Positions 25,593 through 34,112 of a stretch of 40,983 bases of DNA are shown in pieces. Source of the stretch: an uncultured Gammaproteobacteria bacterium (GTDB taxonomy: Bacteria; Pseudomonadota; Gammaproteobacteria; Pseudomonadales; Azotimanducaceae); assembly GCA_913043815.1 (NCBI GenBank), contig CAJWNY010000018.1:1-40983 (forward strand). The letters run 5' to 3'. How positions within the stretch are numbered: the stretch's first letter is position 1; the number at the start of each line of letters is the position of its first letter. A model generated the notes under the pieces. It did no database searches. It saw only the letters and a program-made list of their open reading frames with translations, and was not told the DNA's origin. A program made the position numbers and the translations under genes.

Positions 25593-25622
25593 ACTTTACT
25601 TAACTTTAATAGAAGGTGTCAA
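25593..25622 (-). promoter_or_regulatory. Putative tRNA-Leu promoter overlapping the rnr start
   Basis: On the - strand a perfect TTGACA (25622-25617) is followed after 18 bp by TAAAGT (25598-25593) and then a G+C-rich stretch before the tRNA at 25568. The -35 box lies over the first codons of rnr on the other strand, so the two divergent transcription units interleave. Confidence 0.45.
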
Positions 25623-28192
25623 ACTTGTCGAAGTCGACCGATACGAATACTTCGACCGGAAATTCTCAGCATAGCATCTTGAATGCCCGTCGAGTCATCG
25701 ATCTTTTAGTTGAGCGCCCCGAGCCCATTACTTGGCAGCAAATGGTCGAAATACTCGATGCGCCCAGACCCCACGGCGTAAAGCGTGTGCGGCAAATACT
25801 GCGTGGCTTGGTTCGGCTTGGAGAAATCGTTGCTAACGAAAACCGCGAATACTTACTTTCACCCAAGAAAGCTCGAAAAAGAAACAAGACAACACCTCAA
25901 GAGGCTGACCAAGCTGTGAGCGAAACTTCAGAAAAAACCATGTCAGATGAATATGCCGAGATTGCGCGCACGCCAATTGCTGGCGCATTGACTGGTCTGG
26001 TATCCGGTGTTGGGCCGCGCCTATTTGTCAATGGCATTGCTCTTGCCAAGCCAGAGCGCGGCGCACTTTCTGGCCGCCCCAGCGACGAGATTGAATATAA
26101 AGTCGTTGATGAACAAGCAGTAGTCACTCGCATTCTAAAATACAGTCCCCGCCCGATGGTGGGTGTACTCAATCTCAGAGGTAAGTTTCCTCAGGTAGAT
26201 CCGCTGGGCCGTGCATTTAACGGCCGTGTCAGGTTGGATGGCAAGCCAGATAACGCAAGTCATGGCGACACTGTTCGTGTGCAAATTTTAACTCAAGACC
26301 GTAACGGGCTATTCGGTGCGTTGGTGGACGTTTTAGAATCTGACTCGGTTATTGAACAAGCCATAAGTTCCACCATCGACAGTTTGGATATTCCTACCGA
26401 GTGGCCTGATGCCGTTGATCGTGCGGTCTCTCGCCTACCGAAGTCTGTTCAGTTAGGGCACCACCCAGATCGAGTCGATTTAACGCAAACGCCGTTGGTG
26501 ACGATTGATGGTGAAACTGCGAAAGATTTTGACGACGCGGTTTATGCAAAGTCGCTAGGTGGTCGTAAAGGTTGGCAGGTTTTTGTTGCTATTGCCGATG
26601 TGGCTAATTACGTAAAACCAAATTCTGCTCTAGACACTGAGGCGCAAAATAGAACCACGTCAGTCTACCTGCCAAGCTTTGTAGTGCCCATGTTGCCGGA
26701 GGGCTTATCCAATGAGTTGTGTTCTTTGAAACCAGATGTTTATCGTTTGGCATTGGTGTGCGAAATGGCAGTTTCGGTGAAGGGTGTTGTTCGCGAGCAC
26801 AAGTTTTATGAAGCTGTGATTCGCTCTCATGGACGCCTTACTTATGAGCAAGTGCAGGCCCACCTAGACGACGGCGAAGCACTACCCTGCAGTAAAAAAG
26901 ATATGCCGGGGGTGCTGACTTCCGTTGCTGCGCTTAAGCAGGTGTTTTTAGCCTTTAGTCAGGCCAAGGACGATCGAGGTGGGTTAGACTTTAACAGCCG
27001 CGAGGGCGTGATTGAGATAGAGCACGGGCATGTAACGGGAGTGACCCGTGTGCCTCGGCTAATGGCACATCAGATTATTGAAGAGGCGATGATCAATGCC
27101 AACGTCTGCGCCGCAGCATTTATTGAGGCTAATGAAAGCCGATCTTTGTACCGCGTTCATGACAGACCTGACTCCCTCAAATTGGAGGAACTGCGCCAAG
27201 ACCTCATGTCTATTGGACTGAGTATTCCTGAAGGCGTGCCTAGCCCATTAATCTTTAAAACTTTGCTCGGCGAAATGGCAGAGAAAACCAACGGTTGGCT
27301 TTATCAGCAATTGGTTCTACGCAGCATGAAACAAGCCGTTTATACCCCAGAAAATAACGGTCATTTTGGCCTGGGTTTAGAGCGCTACATGCACTTCACT
27401 AGCCCAATTCGGCGCTACCCAGACTTGCTTGTACACAGAGCGATAAAAGCCATTTTGCAAGTCGATAAAAATCGCAGTAAGTGGTTGCCAGACGCAGAGA
27501 AGTTAGCGGCTCTAGGCGAGCTATGTTCTCACAACGAGCGTCGCGCAGAATCTGCAGGTTGGACTGTTGAAGCTTGGCTAAAGTGCGAGCTGTTGCGCCA
27601 GCATGTGGGCGAGACTGTTAACGGTACCATTGCAACCGTTACGGAGTTTGGACTGTTCATTGAGATCGAAGAATACTATGTGCAGGGACTTCTCCATATC
27701 TCCGATTTAGGTTCCGACTACTTCCGCTATGACCGACGTAATCAATGTCTTTACGGTGAACGTAATGGCAAGCGCTTTACGCTTGGCGAGCAAATAGAGG
27801 TAACAGTGGTCAACGTAGAGCCACCCCAAGGCAAAATTGAGCTGCGTCTCAAGCAAAATCCCGGTGGAGGCGATGATCGCCGTAAAGTTAAGAGCCGGAG
27901 AAAAAATAGCCCTGAACGCTCTGATCAAAAGAGCCTTGAGCGTACCGAAACAGAGAACAACCCAGAGGCAACTGCTGCAGACGCCAACGACCCATGGGCA
28001 GCAAGCAAGCGCAAGATCAAATCAAAAGCTGAAGCCGTTGCGTTAGACGCAGTAAACCCAGCAACGGAATCCAGCCCTAACAAAAAAACAAAGAAAAAGA
28101 AGAAGGGCAAAAGCAACGCTGAATTGGGGAAAAAGAAACTTAAGAAAAAAATCAGAGCAAAGCCCCGCAGTAAGTTTGCAGATAAGAGTTGA
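25616..28192 (+). CDS. rnr: Ribonuclease R
   Basis: RNase R is the 3'-5' exoribonuclease that can digest structured RNA, acting in rRNA quality control, mRNA decay and trans-translation. Domains in order: N-terminal winged helix (about residues 20-85), two cold-shock domains, the RNB catalytic domain with the metal-binding D-G-E-T-A-K-D-F-D-D-A-V, H-F-T-S-P-I-R-R-Y-P-D near residue 595, an S1 domain (about 660-745; G-T-I-A-T-V-T-E-F-G-L-F) and a long Lys-rich tail (K-K-K-K-K-G-K and similar) that helps unwind RNA. The start is either GTG 25616 or TTG 25625; the latter has AGAAGG 8 nt upstream and would lose three residues. The product is 858 aa. Confidence 0.95.
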   Translation: MSNLSKSTDTNTSTGNSQHSILNARRVIDLLVERPEPITWQQMVEILDAPRPHGVKRVRQILRGLVRLGEIVANENREYLLSPKKARKRNKTTPQEADQAVSETSEKTMSDEYAEIARTPIAGALTGLVSGVGPRLFVNGIALAKPERGALSGRPSDEIEYKVVDEQAVVTRILKYSPRPMVGVLNLRGKFPQVDPLGRAFNGRVRLDGKPDNASHGDTVRVQILTQDRNGLFGALVDVLESDSVIEQAISSTIDSLDIPTEWPDAVDRAVSRLPKSVQLGHHPDRVDLTQTPLVTIDGETAKDFDDAVYAKSLGGRKGWQVFVAIADVANYVKPNSALDTEAQNRTTSVYLPSFVVPMLPEGLSNELCSLKPDVYRLALVCEMAVSVKGVVREHKFYEAVIRSHGRLTYEQVQAHLDDGEALPCSKKDMPGVLTSVAALKQVFLAFSQAKDDRGGLDFNSREGVIEIEHGHVTGVTRVPRLMAHQIIEEAMINANVCAAAFIEANESRSLYRVHDRPDSLKLEELRQDLMSIGLSIPEGVPSPLIFKTLLGEMAEKTNGWLYQQLVLRSMKQAVYTPENNGHFGLGLERYMHFTSPIRRYPDLLVHRAIKAILQVDKNRSKWLPDAEKLAALGELCSHNERRAESAGWTVEAWLKCELLRQHVGETVNGTIATVTEFGLFIEIEEYYVQGLLHISDLGSDYFRYDRRNQCLYGERNGKRFTLGEQIEVTVVNVEPPQGKIELRLKQNPGGGDDRRKVKSRRKNSPERSDQKSLERTETENNPEATAADANDPWAASKRKIKSKAEAVALDAVNPATESSPNKKTKKKKKGKSNAELGKKKLKKKIRAKPRSKFADKS

Positions 28193-28317
28193 ATCAAAGT
28201 GCTGGTGGCTTGTGCGGTTGGCCACAAAGTAGAAAACCGACCAATCAAGACTGCACTTGCGTTAATTCAATGATAAATGCCATAAAAGTTATAAAAGCAG
28301 AGAGCGAGTTGATTTAG

Positions 28318-29073
28318 ATGGATGAGGTGGTTGGAATTCAGGCAGTAAGAGCTGCGCTACGAGAAGCGCCAGCAATGGCGCGTTGTCTCTATTTGATGAA
28401 GGGTCGTCGAGATGCTCGTTATAACGAGCTTATCAGCCTAGCGCGGGAAGCCAGTGTGCGTTTTCAAACTATGGAAGATATTTGGTTTCGTCGTCGAGTA
28501 CCAGAGATAGCTCACCAGGGTGTCTTGCTCGAGTGCCATTCGCGCACTTTGGCGGATGAAAAAGATCTTAGAGATAAGTGGTCAGAGTTTGGTAGCGAAC
28601 CACTGATTTTGATTTTAGATGAGATAACAGACCCTCGTAATTTAGGAGCTTGCCTACGCACAGCCAATGCCGCCGGCGTTGATGCCGTGATTATGCCCAA
28701 GCGTAACAGCGCACCTTTGAGCTCCGTGGTGTTAAAAACTGCCCAAGGCGGCGCTGAAGATTTATTTTTGGTCCAAGTGACTAATTTGGCTCGAACCATT
28801 GCTTGGCTGCAAGGCCAAGGTGTATGGGTTCTCGGCGCTGATGGAGAGGGTGGTACTGTATGGGATGCCATGGATTCTAAAGGACCCATTGCGCTGGTCA
28901 TGGGCAGTGAGGGTAAAGGCTTACGCCGGCTAACTCGAAGTCTGTGTGACCACTTGGTCAGTATCCCCATGTTGGGCAGTGTTGAAAGCCTGAATGTGTC
29001 GGTAGCTACCGGCGTGCTTTTGTATGAAATGGTCCGCCAGCGGACGGTTGCTGCTAAAATCATCGCCTCCTAG
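28318..29073 (+). CDS. rlmB: 23S rRNA (guanosine-2251-2'-O)-methyltransferase RlmB
   Basis: RlmB methylates the ribose of G2251 in the P loop of 23S rRNA. It is a SPOUT (TrmH-like) enzyme: an L30e-like N-terminal substrate-binding domain (residues 1-75) and the knotted catalytic domain with D-P-R-N-L-G-A-C-L-R-T-A, V-M-G-S-E-G-K-G-L-R and V-E-S-L-N-V-S-V-A. The catalytic Arg/Asn residues of motif 1 and the motif 3 Asn are present. The length of 251 aa is standard (E. coli 243). It is 125 bp downstream of rnr on the same strand, as in many gammaproteobacteria. Confidence 0.96.
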   Translation: MDEVVGIQAVRAALREAPAMARCLYLMKGRRDARYNELISLAREASVRFQTMEDIWFRRRVPEIAHQGVLLECHSRTLADEKDLRDKWSEFGSEPLILILDEITDPRNLGACLRTANAAGVDAVIMPKRNSAPLSSVVLKTAQGGAEDLFLVQVTNLARTIAWLQGQGVWVLGADGEGGTVWDAMDSKGPIALVMGSEGKGLRRLTRSLCDHLVSIPMLGSVESLNVSVATGVLLYEMVRQRTVAAKIIAS

Positions 29074-29206
29074 TTATCGAAGTTAATGGTAGTAAGAGCG
29101 CAGCTAACAGCATAACTCCATAATAAGTGCGGCGAAAGAAGAGTTAAGACAGTCAAACTTATGCAAAAGCCTAGCAAAACCGATGCTTTAAACCAAATCA
29201 AAGGCC

Positions 29207-29235
29207 TTGCGCGCTAGTTCGGGTCCGCCTACAAT
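29207..29235 (+). promoter_or_regulatory. Promoter of the rpsF-rpsR-rplI operon with G+C-rich discriminator
   Basis: TTGCGC (29207-29212) and TACAAT (29230-29235) are exactly 17 bp apart. GCGCGCCCG follows the -10, the kind of discriminator that makes ribosomal promoters sensitive to ppGpp/DksA. It lies about 118 bp before rpsF, leaving a long 5' leader. Confidence 0.65.
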
Positions 29236-29240
29236 GCGCG

Positions 29241-29334
29241 CCCGTCAGAGCTGTCTGCTCGGCGGGTTAATCCTTGCTTCACAATGGCAGCGAAAGCGTA
29301 AATCCTTGGGGGCAACTCGTCAGACTGACTGACG
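29241..29334 (+). promoter_or_regulatory. Structured rpsF leader, candidate S6:S18 autoregulatory element
   Basis: The leader can form a hairpin from CCCG (29241-29244) with CGGG (29263-29266), enclosing GAGC/GCTC (29248-29251, 29257-29260). A second perfect hairpin, CGTCAG-ACTGA-CTGACG (29318-29334), ends 8 nt before the AAGGA ribosome binding site (29343-29347). Feedback by the bS6-bS18 complex on such leaders is known in many bacteria; I infer it here from position, and have not matched the consensus. Confidence 0.4.
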
Positions 29335-29353
29335 TCAACCATAAGGAAGCGCA

Positions 29354-29839
29354 ATGCGACATTATGAAATAGTTTTTATGGTACATCCTGATCAGAGTGA
29401 TCAAGTGCCAAGTATGATCGAACGCTATCACGGAATGATAGAACGCGGTAACGGTGCGATTCATAGAACCGAAGACTGGGGCCGACGCCAACTGGCTTTC
29501 CCAATTTCCAAAGTCCACAAAGCACACTACATCTTGCTCAACATCGAAGTGAGCCAAGAAATTCTTGACGAACTAGAAAGCGCATTCCGCTTTAACGATG
29601 CAGTGATTCGCAGCATGGTTATTCGACGTAAAGGTCCGGTAACTGGCAACTCGAAGGCTTATGAGGAAGAGTTGCGTGACAAAGAGAAAGACCGCGAACG
29701 CGATCGTCGTCGTGAAGAAGAATCGGCTAGCCGTGCGGTAGAACCAGTTGCCGAGGAAGTGCCGGCGGCTGAGGTAGCAGAAGTTGTAGAGCCTGCAGTA
29801 GAAGCACCTGCCGCAGAAATTGAAGGAGAAGTATCATGA
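29354..29839 (+). CDS. rpsF: 30S ribosomal protein bS6
   Basis: bS6 sits on the platform of the 30S subunit and binds 16S rRNA together with bS18. The globular domain is standard: [28 protein letters not shown], and F-R-F-N-D-A-V-I-R. After residue 100 comes a highly charged Glu/Arg helix and then an acidic Ala/Glu/Val tail to residue 161, longer than in E. coli (131-135 aa). In E. coli the C-terminal tail is extended with Glu by RimK; here it already ends in an acidic run. AAGGA lies 6 nt before the ATG. The stop overlaps the rpsR start. Confidence 0.97.
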   Translation: MRHYEIVFMVHPDQSDQVPSMIERYHGMIERGNGAIHRTEDWGRRQLAFPISKVHKAHYILLNIEVSQEILDELESAFRFNDAVIRSMVIRRKGPVTGNSKAYEEELRDKEKDRERDRRREEESASRAVEPVAEEVPAAEVAEVVEPAVEAPAAEIEGEVS

Positions 29840-30054
29840 TGAGAGGCGGTGGCAGAAGAGTACAAGTCCAGTTCAAAGGAATCGAAGTGGATTACAAAGA
29901 TTTGGATTCACTAAAGCAGTTTATTGGTGAAACCGGAAAAATCGTTCCCAGTCGTATCACCGGCGCAACAGCCCGATTCCAGCGTAATCTTGCAAAAGAA
30001 GTTAAACGCGCTAGATATCTTGCACTGTTGCCTTATACCGACCAGCACAAATAA
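29836..30054 (+). CDS. rpsR: 30S ribosomal protein bS18
   Basis: bS18 partners bS6 on the 30S platform. The core is unmistakable: [25 protein letters not shown]. The N terminus is [10 protein letters not shown] where E. coli has an R-R-R-K-F-C-R-F type sequence, so the Cys is missing. Two consecutive ATGs (29836 and 29839) are possible; the first overlaps the rpsF stop as ATGA. The product is 72 or 71 aa against 75 in E. coli. No priB gene lies between rpsF and rpsR, unlike in enterobacteria. Confidence 0.97.
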   Translation: MMRGGGRRVQVQFKGIEVDYKDLDSLKQFIGETGKIVPSRITGATARFQRNLAKEVKRARYLALLPYTDQHK

Positions 30055-30073
30055 GCTGGCATAAGGAAAGTCA

Positions 30074-30520
30074 ATGAACGTTATATTATTAGAACGCGTA
30101 AACAACCTTGGTGATTTGGGTGAGGAAGTGTCCGTAAGGCCAGGCTTTGCGCGTAATTACCTAATTCCAAACGCCAAAGCTGTTCAAGCAAATAAGGCTA
30201 ATCGTGAAGTTTTCGAGCAACGTCGCTCTGAGCTTGAAGCGAAAGCGCAAGGGATACTGGGCGTAGCTAAGGCTCGCGCAGATAAGATCGAAGGTCATAT
30301 TTTGACCATTATGGTTAAATCCGGTGAGGAGGGACGTTTATACGGCTCTGTTGGTACCCAAGACATCGCCGATGCCCTAGTCGCAGACGGTCATGAAGTG
30401 GAGCGTAGCGAAGTTCGCTTACCAGATGGAGCTATACGTGCACTTGGTGAGTACGAAATCGCGGTACAACTCCACTCTGACGTTACAGCTGCCATCAAGG
30501 TCTCTGTTGTTGAAGAGTAA
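30074..30520 (+). CDS. rplI: 50S ribosomal protein bL9
   Basis: bL9 is the two-lobed 50S protein that reaches from the L1 stalk base and helps keep the reading frame. The N-terminal lobe shows M-N-V-I-L-L-E-R-V-N-N-L-G-D-L-G and V-R-P-G-F-A-R-N-Y-L-I-P, then comes the long connecting helix (about residues 40-75) and a C-terminal lobe with G-R-L-Y-G-S-V. The length of 148 aa is standard. AAGGAAAG lies 5-12 nt upstream. It is the last gene of the rpsF operon, with a strong hairpin after it. Confidence 0.97.
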   Translation: MNVILLERVNNLGDLGEEVSVRPGFARNYLIPNAKAVQANKANREVFEQRRSELEAKAQGILGVAKARADKIEGHILTIMVKSGEEGRLYGSVGTQDIADALVADGHEVERSEVRLPDGAIRALGEYEIAVQLHSDVTAAIKVSVVEE

Positions 30521-30550
30521 CCAGCATATTAAATAGACCTTCGGTTTATC

Positions 30551-30579
30551 GTGCCCTGATGGTTAATGCATTAGGGCAC
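30551..30579 (+). terminator. Strong hairpin after rplI
   Basis: GTGCCCTGATG (30551-30561) pairs with CATTAGGGCAC (30569-30579), an 11-bp stem with one G-T pair and a 7-nt loop, 30 nt after the rplI stop. The sequence after it is TACAATGAAG, without a T run, so it may act as an mRNA 3' stabiliser or need Rho to terminate. Confidence 0.5.
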
Positions 30580-30795
30580 TACAATGAAGAGTGTTCAACA
30601 AAAACGTCTTTGGCCAAGCGCAAACCACAGTTTGTAGAGTCTAGATCCGAGCAAAGCCAAGTCAGTGGCTCAATGACTTGCAATCCCAACGTTTACTGCT
30701 CAGCATCACTGTCCCATATCTAAGAGTGACCTGCGGATTTATTGTCCGCTGTCATAGCAATTAGAAAGCCCGTAAATGCAAAAATTGAATCGCCC

Positions 30796-32175
30796 ATGTC
30801 TGAGTATTCCGTAGAAAATAACGCCATAAGCGCGCTGAAGGTTCCGCCCCATTCAAATGAAGCAGAGCAGTCGGTACTAGGCGGGTTAATGCTAGATGAT
30901 CAATCTTGGTTTGATCTTATAGAGGTGGTAGCAGACACCGATTTTTATCGCACCCAGCACCAAATTATTTTTGCCGCAATGAACGAGCTGGCTACTGATG
31001 ATGCACCCTTAGATGCAGTGACAGTATCAGAGCGCCTGCAATCAAGAGGTTTGCTAGAAAAAGCTGGCGGCATCGCTTATCTAGCAGAGCTTACAGAATC
31101 TACTCCGGGTACAAGCAACATCTTGGCTTATGGCAAAATTGTCCGCGAGCGCTCTGTTCTGCGCCAGCTTATCGGCGCTGCAAACCAGATCGTTGACTCG
31201 GCGTTTACTCCAGATGGGCGCGATACCGATACTCTGCTTGAACTGGCCGAGCAGTCAGTTTTCCAAATTGCAGAAAATCGTATTAAAGAGAATGGCCCCG
31301 AAAAAATCGCACCGTTGCTCGCTAAAGCGGTTGAGAAAGTGGAATTTCTTTACGCCTCTAAGGGCGCGATTACTGGGGTTTCCTCAGGGTTCAAAGACCT
31401 AGATAAAAAGACCTCAGGTTGGCAGCCCTCCGACCTCGTTATTTTGGCTGCCCGCCCATCCATGGGCAAAACCGCTTTTGCGGTTAATATGGTTGAACAC
31501 GCTGCTATGTCTGGTGGTGCTGTGCTGGTATTCAGTATGGAAATGCCGGCTGAACAAATTGTTATGCGTATGATCTCCAGCCTTGGTCGCATTGACCAAA
31601 CTAGATTACGCAACGGTGAGTTAAAAGACGAAGACTGGACGCGCTTTACCGGTGCAGTCAGTCAACTGCGCGATAAGCGACTATATATTGACGACACCCC
31701 AGCGCTGACCCCAGGCGAAGTGCGCTCCCGTTCGCGAAGGGTTTCTCGTGAGGCCGGTGGACTTGATATGATCGTAATCGATTACCTTCAGCTAATGCGC
31801 ACGGTGAAAGCCAGTGAAAATCGCGCTACAGAAATTTCAGAAATTTCCCGCTCGTTGAAGGCGTTGGCCAAAGAAATGAGTTGTCCTGTGGTAGCTCTCT
31901 CTCAGCTTAACCGCCAGTTAGAGTCACGACCGGATAAACGCCCAATGAACTCAGACTTACGCGAGTCTGGTGCTATCGAGCAAGATGCAGACGTTATTCT
32001 GTTTATCTACCGAGATGAGGTTTATAACGAAAATAGCGAAGATGTAGGTTTAGCGGAGATCATTATTGGTAAGCAGCGTAACGGACCCATTGGTAAGGTA
32101 AAGATGAAATTCACCGGCAACTTGACCAAATTTGAAGATCTCGCTCACGAAATGTACAACGACTTCGCCGAGTAA
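30796..32175 (+). CDS. dnaB: Replicative DNA helicase DnaB
   Basis: DnaB is the hexameric 5'-3' helicase that opens the replication fork and recruits primase. The N-terminal domain begins at V-P-P-H-S-N-E-A-E-Q-S-V-L-G-G-L-M-L, followed by the RecA-like domain with Walker A A-A-R-P-S-M-G-K-T, Walker B I-V-I-D-Y-L-Q-L-M, S-Q-L-N-R and D-L-R-E-S-G. F-I-Y-R-D-E-V-Y and I-I-I-G-K-Q-R-N-G-P are also conserved. No inteins are present. I chose ATG 30796 (459 aa; E. coli 471). It has no clear ribosome binding site; an upstream TTG at 30742 has GGA 5 nt before it and cannot be excluded. Confidence 0.95.
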   Translation: MSEYSVENNAISALKVPPHSNEAEQSVLGGLMLDDQSWFDLIEVVADTDFYRTQHQIIFAAMNELATDDAPLDAVTVSERLQSRGLLEKAGGIAYLAELTESTPGTSNILAYGKIVRERSVLRQLIGAANQIVDSAFTPDGRDTDTLLELAEQSVFQIAENRIKENGPEKIAPLLAKAVEKVEFLYASKGAITGVSSGFKDLDKKTSGWQPSDLVILAARPSMGKTAFAVNMVEHAAMSGGAVLVFSMEMPAEQIVMRMISSLGRIDQTRLRNGELKDEDWTRFTGAVSQLRDKRLYIDDTPALTPGEVRSRSRRVSREAGGLDMIVIDYLQLMRTVKASENRATEISEISRSLKALAKEMSCPVVALSQLNRQLESRPDKRPMNSDLRESGAIEQDADVILFIYRDEVYNENSEDVGLAEIIIGKQRNGPIGKVKMKFTGNLTKFEDLAHEMYNDFAE

Positions 32176-32247
32176 TATCAGAGCCTTCGTTAACTTATAC
32201 CTTCATTGGCTAATCAAACAGTTGAAAGAAATCGGATAAATGGCGAC

Positions 32248-33612
32248 ATGGCCAAGAGTAAAACTAAGTCTGCATTTGTTTGCGAAGATTGCGGTGCTGA
32301 GCACAGTAAGTGGCAGGGCCAGTGCGGTACCTGCAGTTCATGGAATACCCTAACAAGGGTCAACATAACTCCCATAGCCAACGCAGCAGTGGGTTACGCG
32401 GGCGTTACAGCTCAAGTAAAAAAACTCAGTGAAATAGAAGCCTTAGAAACTCCGCGCATTGCCTCCGGTTTTAAAGAGTTAGATCGCGTTCTGGGAGGCG
32501 GCTTTGTTCCCGGTTCAGTTGTGTTAATTGGCGGCGATCCTGGTGCAGGTAAAAGTACGCTATTGCTGCAAGCCTGTACCACCTTGGCTCAAAGTAAAGG
32601 CGTATTGTATGTCACTGGCGAAGAATCATTGCAGCAATTAGCCATGCGCGCTAAGCGACTCAACCTACCGTTAGACGGCCTGAGTGTGGCTGCAGAAACG
32701 CGAGCAGAAATCATCGCCAACTTAATAGAAGAACAAAAGCCAGCGGTAGTAATACTGGACTCAATACAAGTTATGCAGATGGAGACAGTAGATTCCACTC
32801 CGGGCTCGGTTACTCAAGTGAAAGAAACCGCCGCATATTTCACTCGATTAGCAAAACAAAAAGATGTGGTCATTGTGCTGGTAGGGCATATTACTAAAGA
32901 AGGCGGCATTGCTGGTCCTAAGGTGTTAGAGCATATGATCGACTGCTTCATGATGCTAGACAGCCCAGCAGGTAGTCGGTTCAGAACACTACGCGGACAC
33001 AAAAATCGCTTCGGTGCTGTGAACGAACTTGGCGTCTTTGCGATGACCGATATGGGTATGAAAGAAGTTGTCAACCCCTCAGCCATATTTCTCCAACGCG
33101 GCGACGTGGATTCCCCCGGCAGCATTGCTACTGTGGCCTGGGAGGGCACAAGGCCCTTGTTAGTAGAGTTGCAGGCATTGGTAGATGACGCAGCCGGCGG
33201 CCATCCCAAGCGTGTAGCTGTAGGCCTAGACCAACAAAGACTCGCCATGCACTTGGCAGTATTACACCGACATTGTGGCATCGCTTTGGGTGACCAAGAT
33301 GTTTTTGCCAACGTGGTAGGAGGTGTACGTATCGCAGAGACCGGCGCAGACCTTGCGGTACTGTTGGCTGTGTTAAGTTCATTCCGTGACCGAATATTAC
33401 CCCGAGACCTTATTGTCTTTGGTGAGCTAGGATTAACTGGAGAGTTACGCCCAGTCACCAATGGCCAAGGGCGCATACGTGAAGCGGCTAAGCACGGATT
33501 CAAACACGCCATAGTACCGTTCGCTAACAGCCCTAAAGAGAAGGTAGGCGGTATGACAGTGCATGGGGTTAAGACGCTAGCTGCAGCGCTGGAAGTTGTT
33601 GCAGGTCTATAA
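32248..33612 (+). CDS. radA: DNA repair protein RadA (Sms)
   Basis: RadA is a RecA-related ATPase that drives branch migration of recombination intermediates. It has an N-terminal C4 zinc finger (C-E-D-C-G ... C-G-T-C), a RecA-like domain with Walker A G-G-D-P-G-A-G-K-S-T at about residue 95, the RadA-specific K-N-R-F-G motif, and a C-terminal Lon-protease-like domain without the catalytic Ser-Lys pair (I-V-F-G-E-L-G-L-T-G-E-L-R is its conserved block). I chose ATG 32248 because M-A-K-S-K-T-K-S-A-F-V-C-E matches other RadA starts; the frame is open from TTG 32206. The product is 454 aa. It follows dnaB, a common arrangement. Confidence 0.95.
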   Translation: MAKSKTKSAFVCEDCGAEHSKWQGQCGTCSSWNTLTRVNITPIANAAVGYAGVTAQVKKLSEIEALETPRIASGFKELDRVLGGGFVPGSVVLIGGDPGAGKSTLLLQACTTLAQSKGVLYVTGEESLQQLAMRAKRLNLPLDGLSVAAETRAEIIANLIEEQKPAVVILDSIQVMQMETVDSTPGSVTQVKETAAYFTRLAKQKDVVIVLVGHITKEGGIAGPKVLEHMIDCFMMLDSPAGSRFRTLRGHKNRFGAVNELGVFAMTDMGMKEVVNPSAIFLQRGDVDSPGSIATVAWEGTRPLLVELQALVDDAAGGHPKRVAVGLDQQRLAMHLAVLHRHCGIALGDQDVFANVVGGVRIAETGADLAVLLAVLSSFRDRILPRDLIVFGELGLTGELRPVTNGQGRIREAAKHGFKHAIVPFANSPKEKVGGMTVHGVKTLAAALEVVAGL

Positions 33613-33625
33613 CTAAAATCTCCCA

Positions 33626-33646
33626 CCGGTTAAGTTCTTTAACCGG
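33626..33646. terminator. Perfect inverted repeat after radA
   Basis: CCGGTTAA-GTTCT-TTAACCGG (33626-33646) is a perfect 8-bp inverted repeat, 14 nt after the radA stop. It is followed by ATGTTGTCTGG, with no proper T run. It could be a weak terminator or a protein-binding site. Confidence 0.45.
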
Positions 33647-33809
33647 ATGTTGTCTGGTGCGGAAAAACTTCCAATTATCTGAATCATAGCAAGCGCGAAT
33701 TTTTTTATAGTCCGGCGTGTTATAGGAACTTCTGACTTACCAATTCACGATCATTACGAACTTTTATTGAAGGCCTTGGTCCAATCCAAAGTCAGAGTGC
33801 TCCAATGAT

Positions 33810-33950
33810 TTGGATTTTCTTCGTACAATTTATCCGTTTAATGAGGTCGGCCATAACTATCCATTGTGCGTTCTCTTACTGGCGTTTGTGGTGATAGCGT
33901 TGAGTGGTTTAATCATCTACAAAAAGCGGGTCGCTTTAGTAGGCAAATAG
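33810..33950 (+). CDS. Possible 46-aa single-span membrane protein
   Basis: The frame from TTG 33810 to TAG 33948-33950 encodes 46 residues: a soluble M-D-F-L-R-T-I-Y-P-F-N-E-V-G-H-N, a hydrophobic span of about 21 residues (Y-P-L-C-V-L-L-L-A-F-V-V-I-A-L-S-G-L-I-I), and a positive tail Y-K-K-R-V-A-L-V-G-K. This is the normal charge pattern of a small membrane protein with N terminus outside. The start has no clear ribosome binding site, and the frame is open upstream to 33769, so it may be the end of a lost longer gene. I recognise no family. Confidence 0.35.
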   Translation: MDFLRTIYPFNEVGHNYPLCVLLLAFVVIALSGLIIYKKRVALVGK

Positions 33951-34112
33951 GCGCGGCTTAATATTTATTGATGGGCGCTGCAGCCCATAAGTGTTCTCTG
34001 CGTCTGTAAATTTTTGCATAATTTAGTGAAGTGGCCGCGTAGACCGGCGCAGAGAGTTTTCGCTTAAAAACACGACTTAAGCTATCTTCCCCGATACCAA
34101 CCTATCTTTTTC

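Larger units (their letters stand above)
33613..34112. other. 500-bp spacer between radA and ettA
   Basis: The spacer between the convergent genes holds the radA-proximal inverted repeat and a possible small membrane-protein frame (both listed separately), GGGC-GCTGCA-GCCC (about 33972-33985) and a run toward the ettA stop where AACCTATC (34099-34106) can pair with GATAGGTT (34122-34129), a hairpin across the ettA stop codon. I see nothing else. Confidence 0.5.

Noticed and set aside
29640-29836. Low-complexity Glu/Ala/Arg sequence at the end of rpsF taken as a frameshift or fusion
   Set aside because: Acidic, repetitive C-terminal tails are normal in bS6 and the frame runs cleanly to the rpsR overlap.
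32814-33626. A 270-codon open frame opposite radA
   Set aside because: Shadow of radA; composition is Ser/Pro/Thr-rich without any motif.
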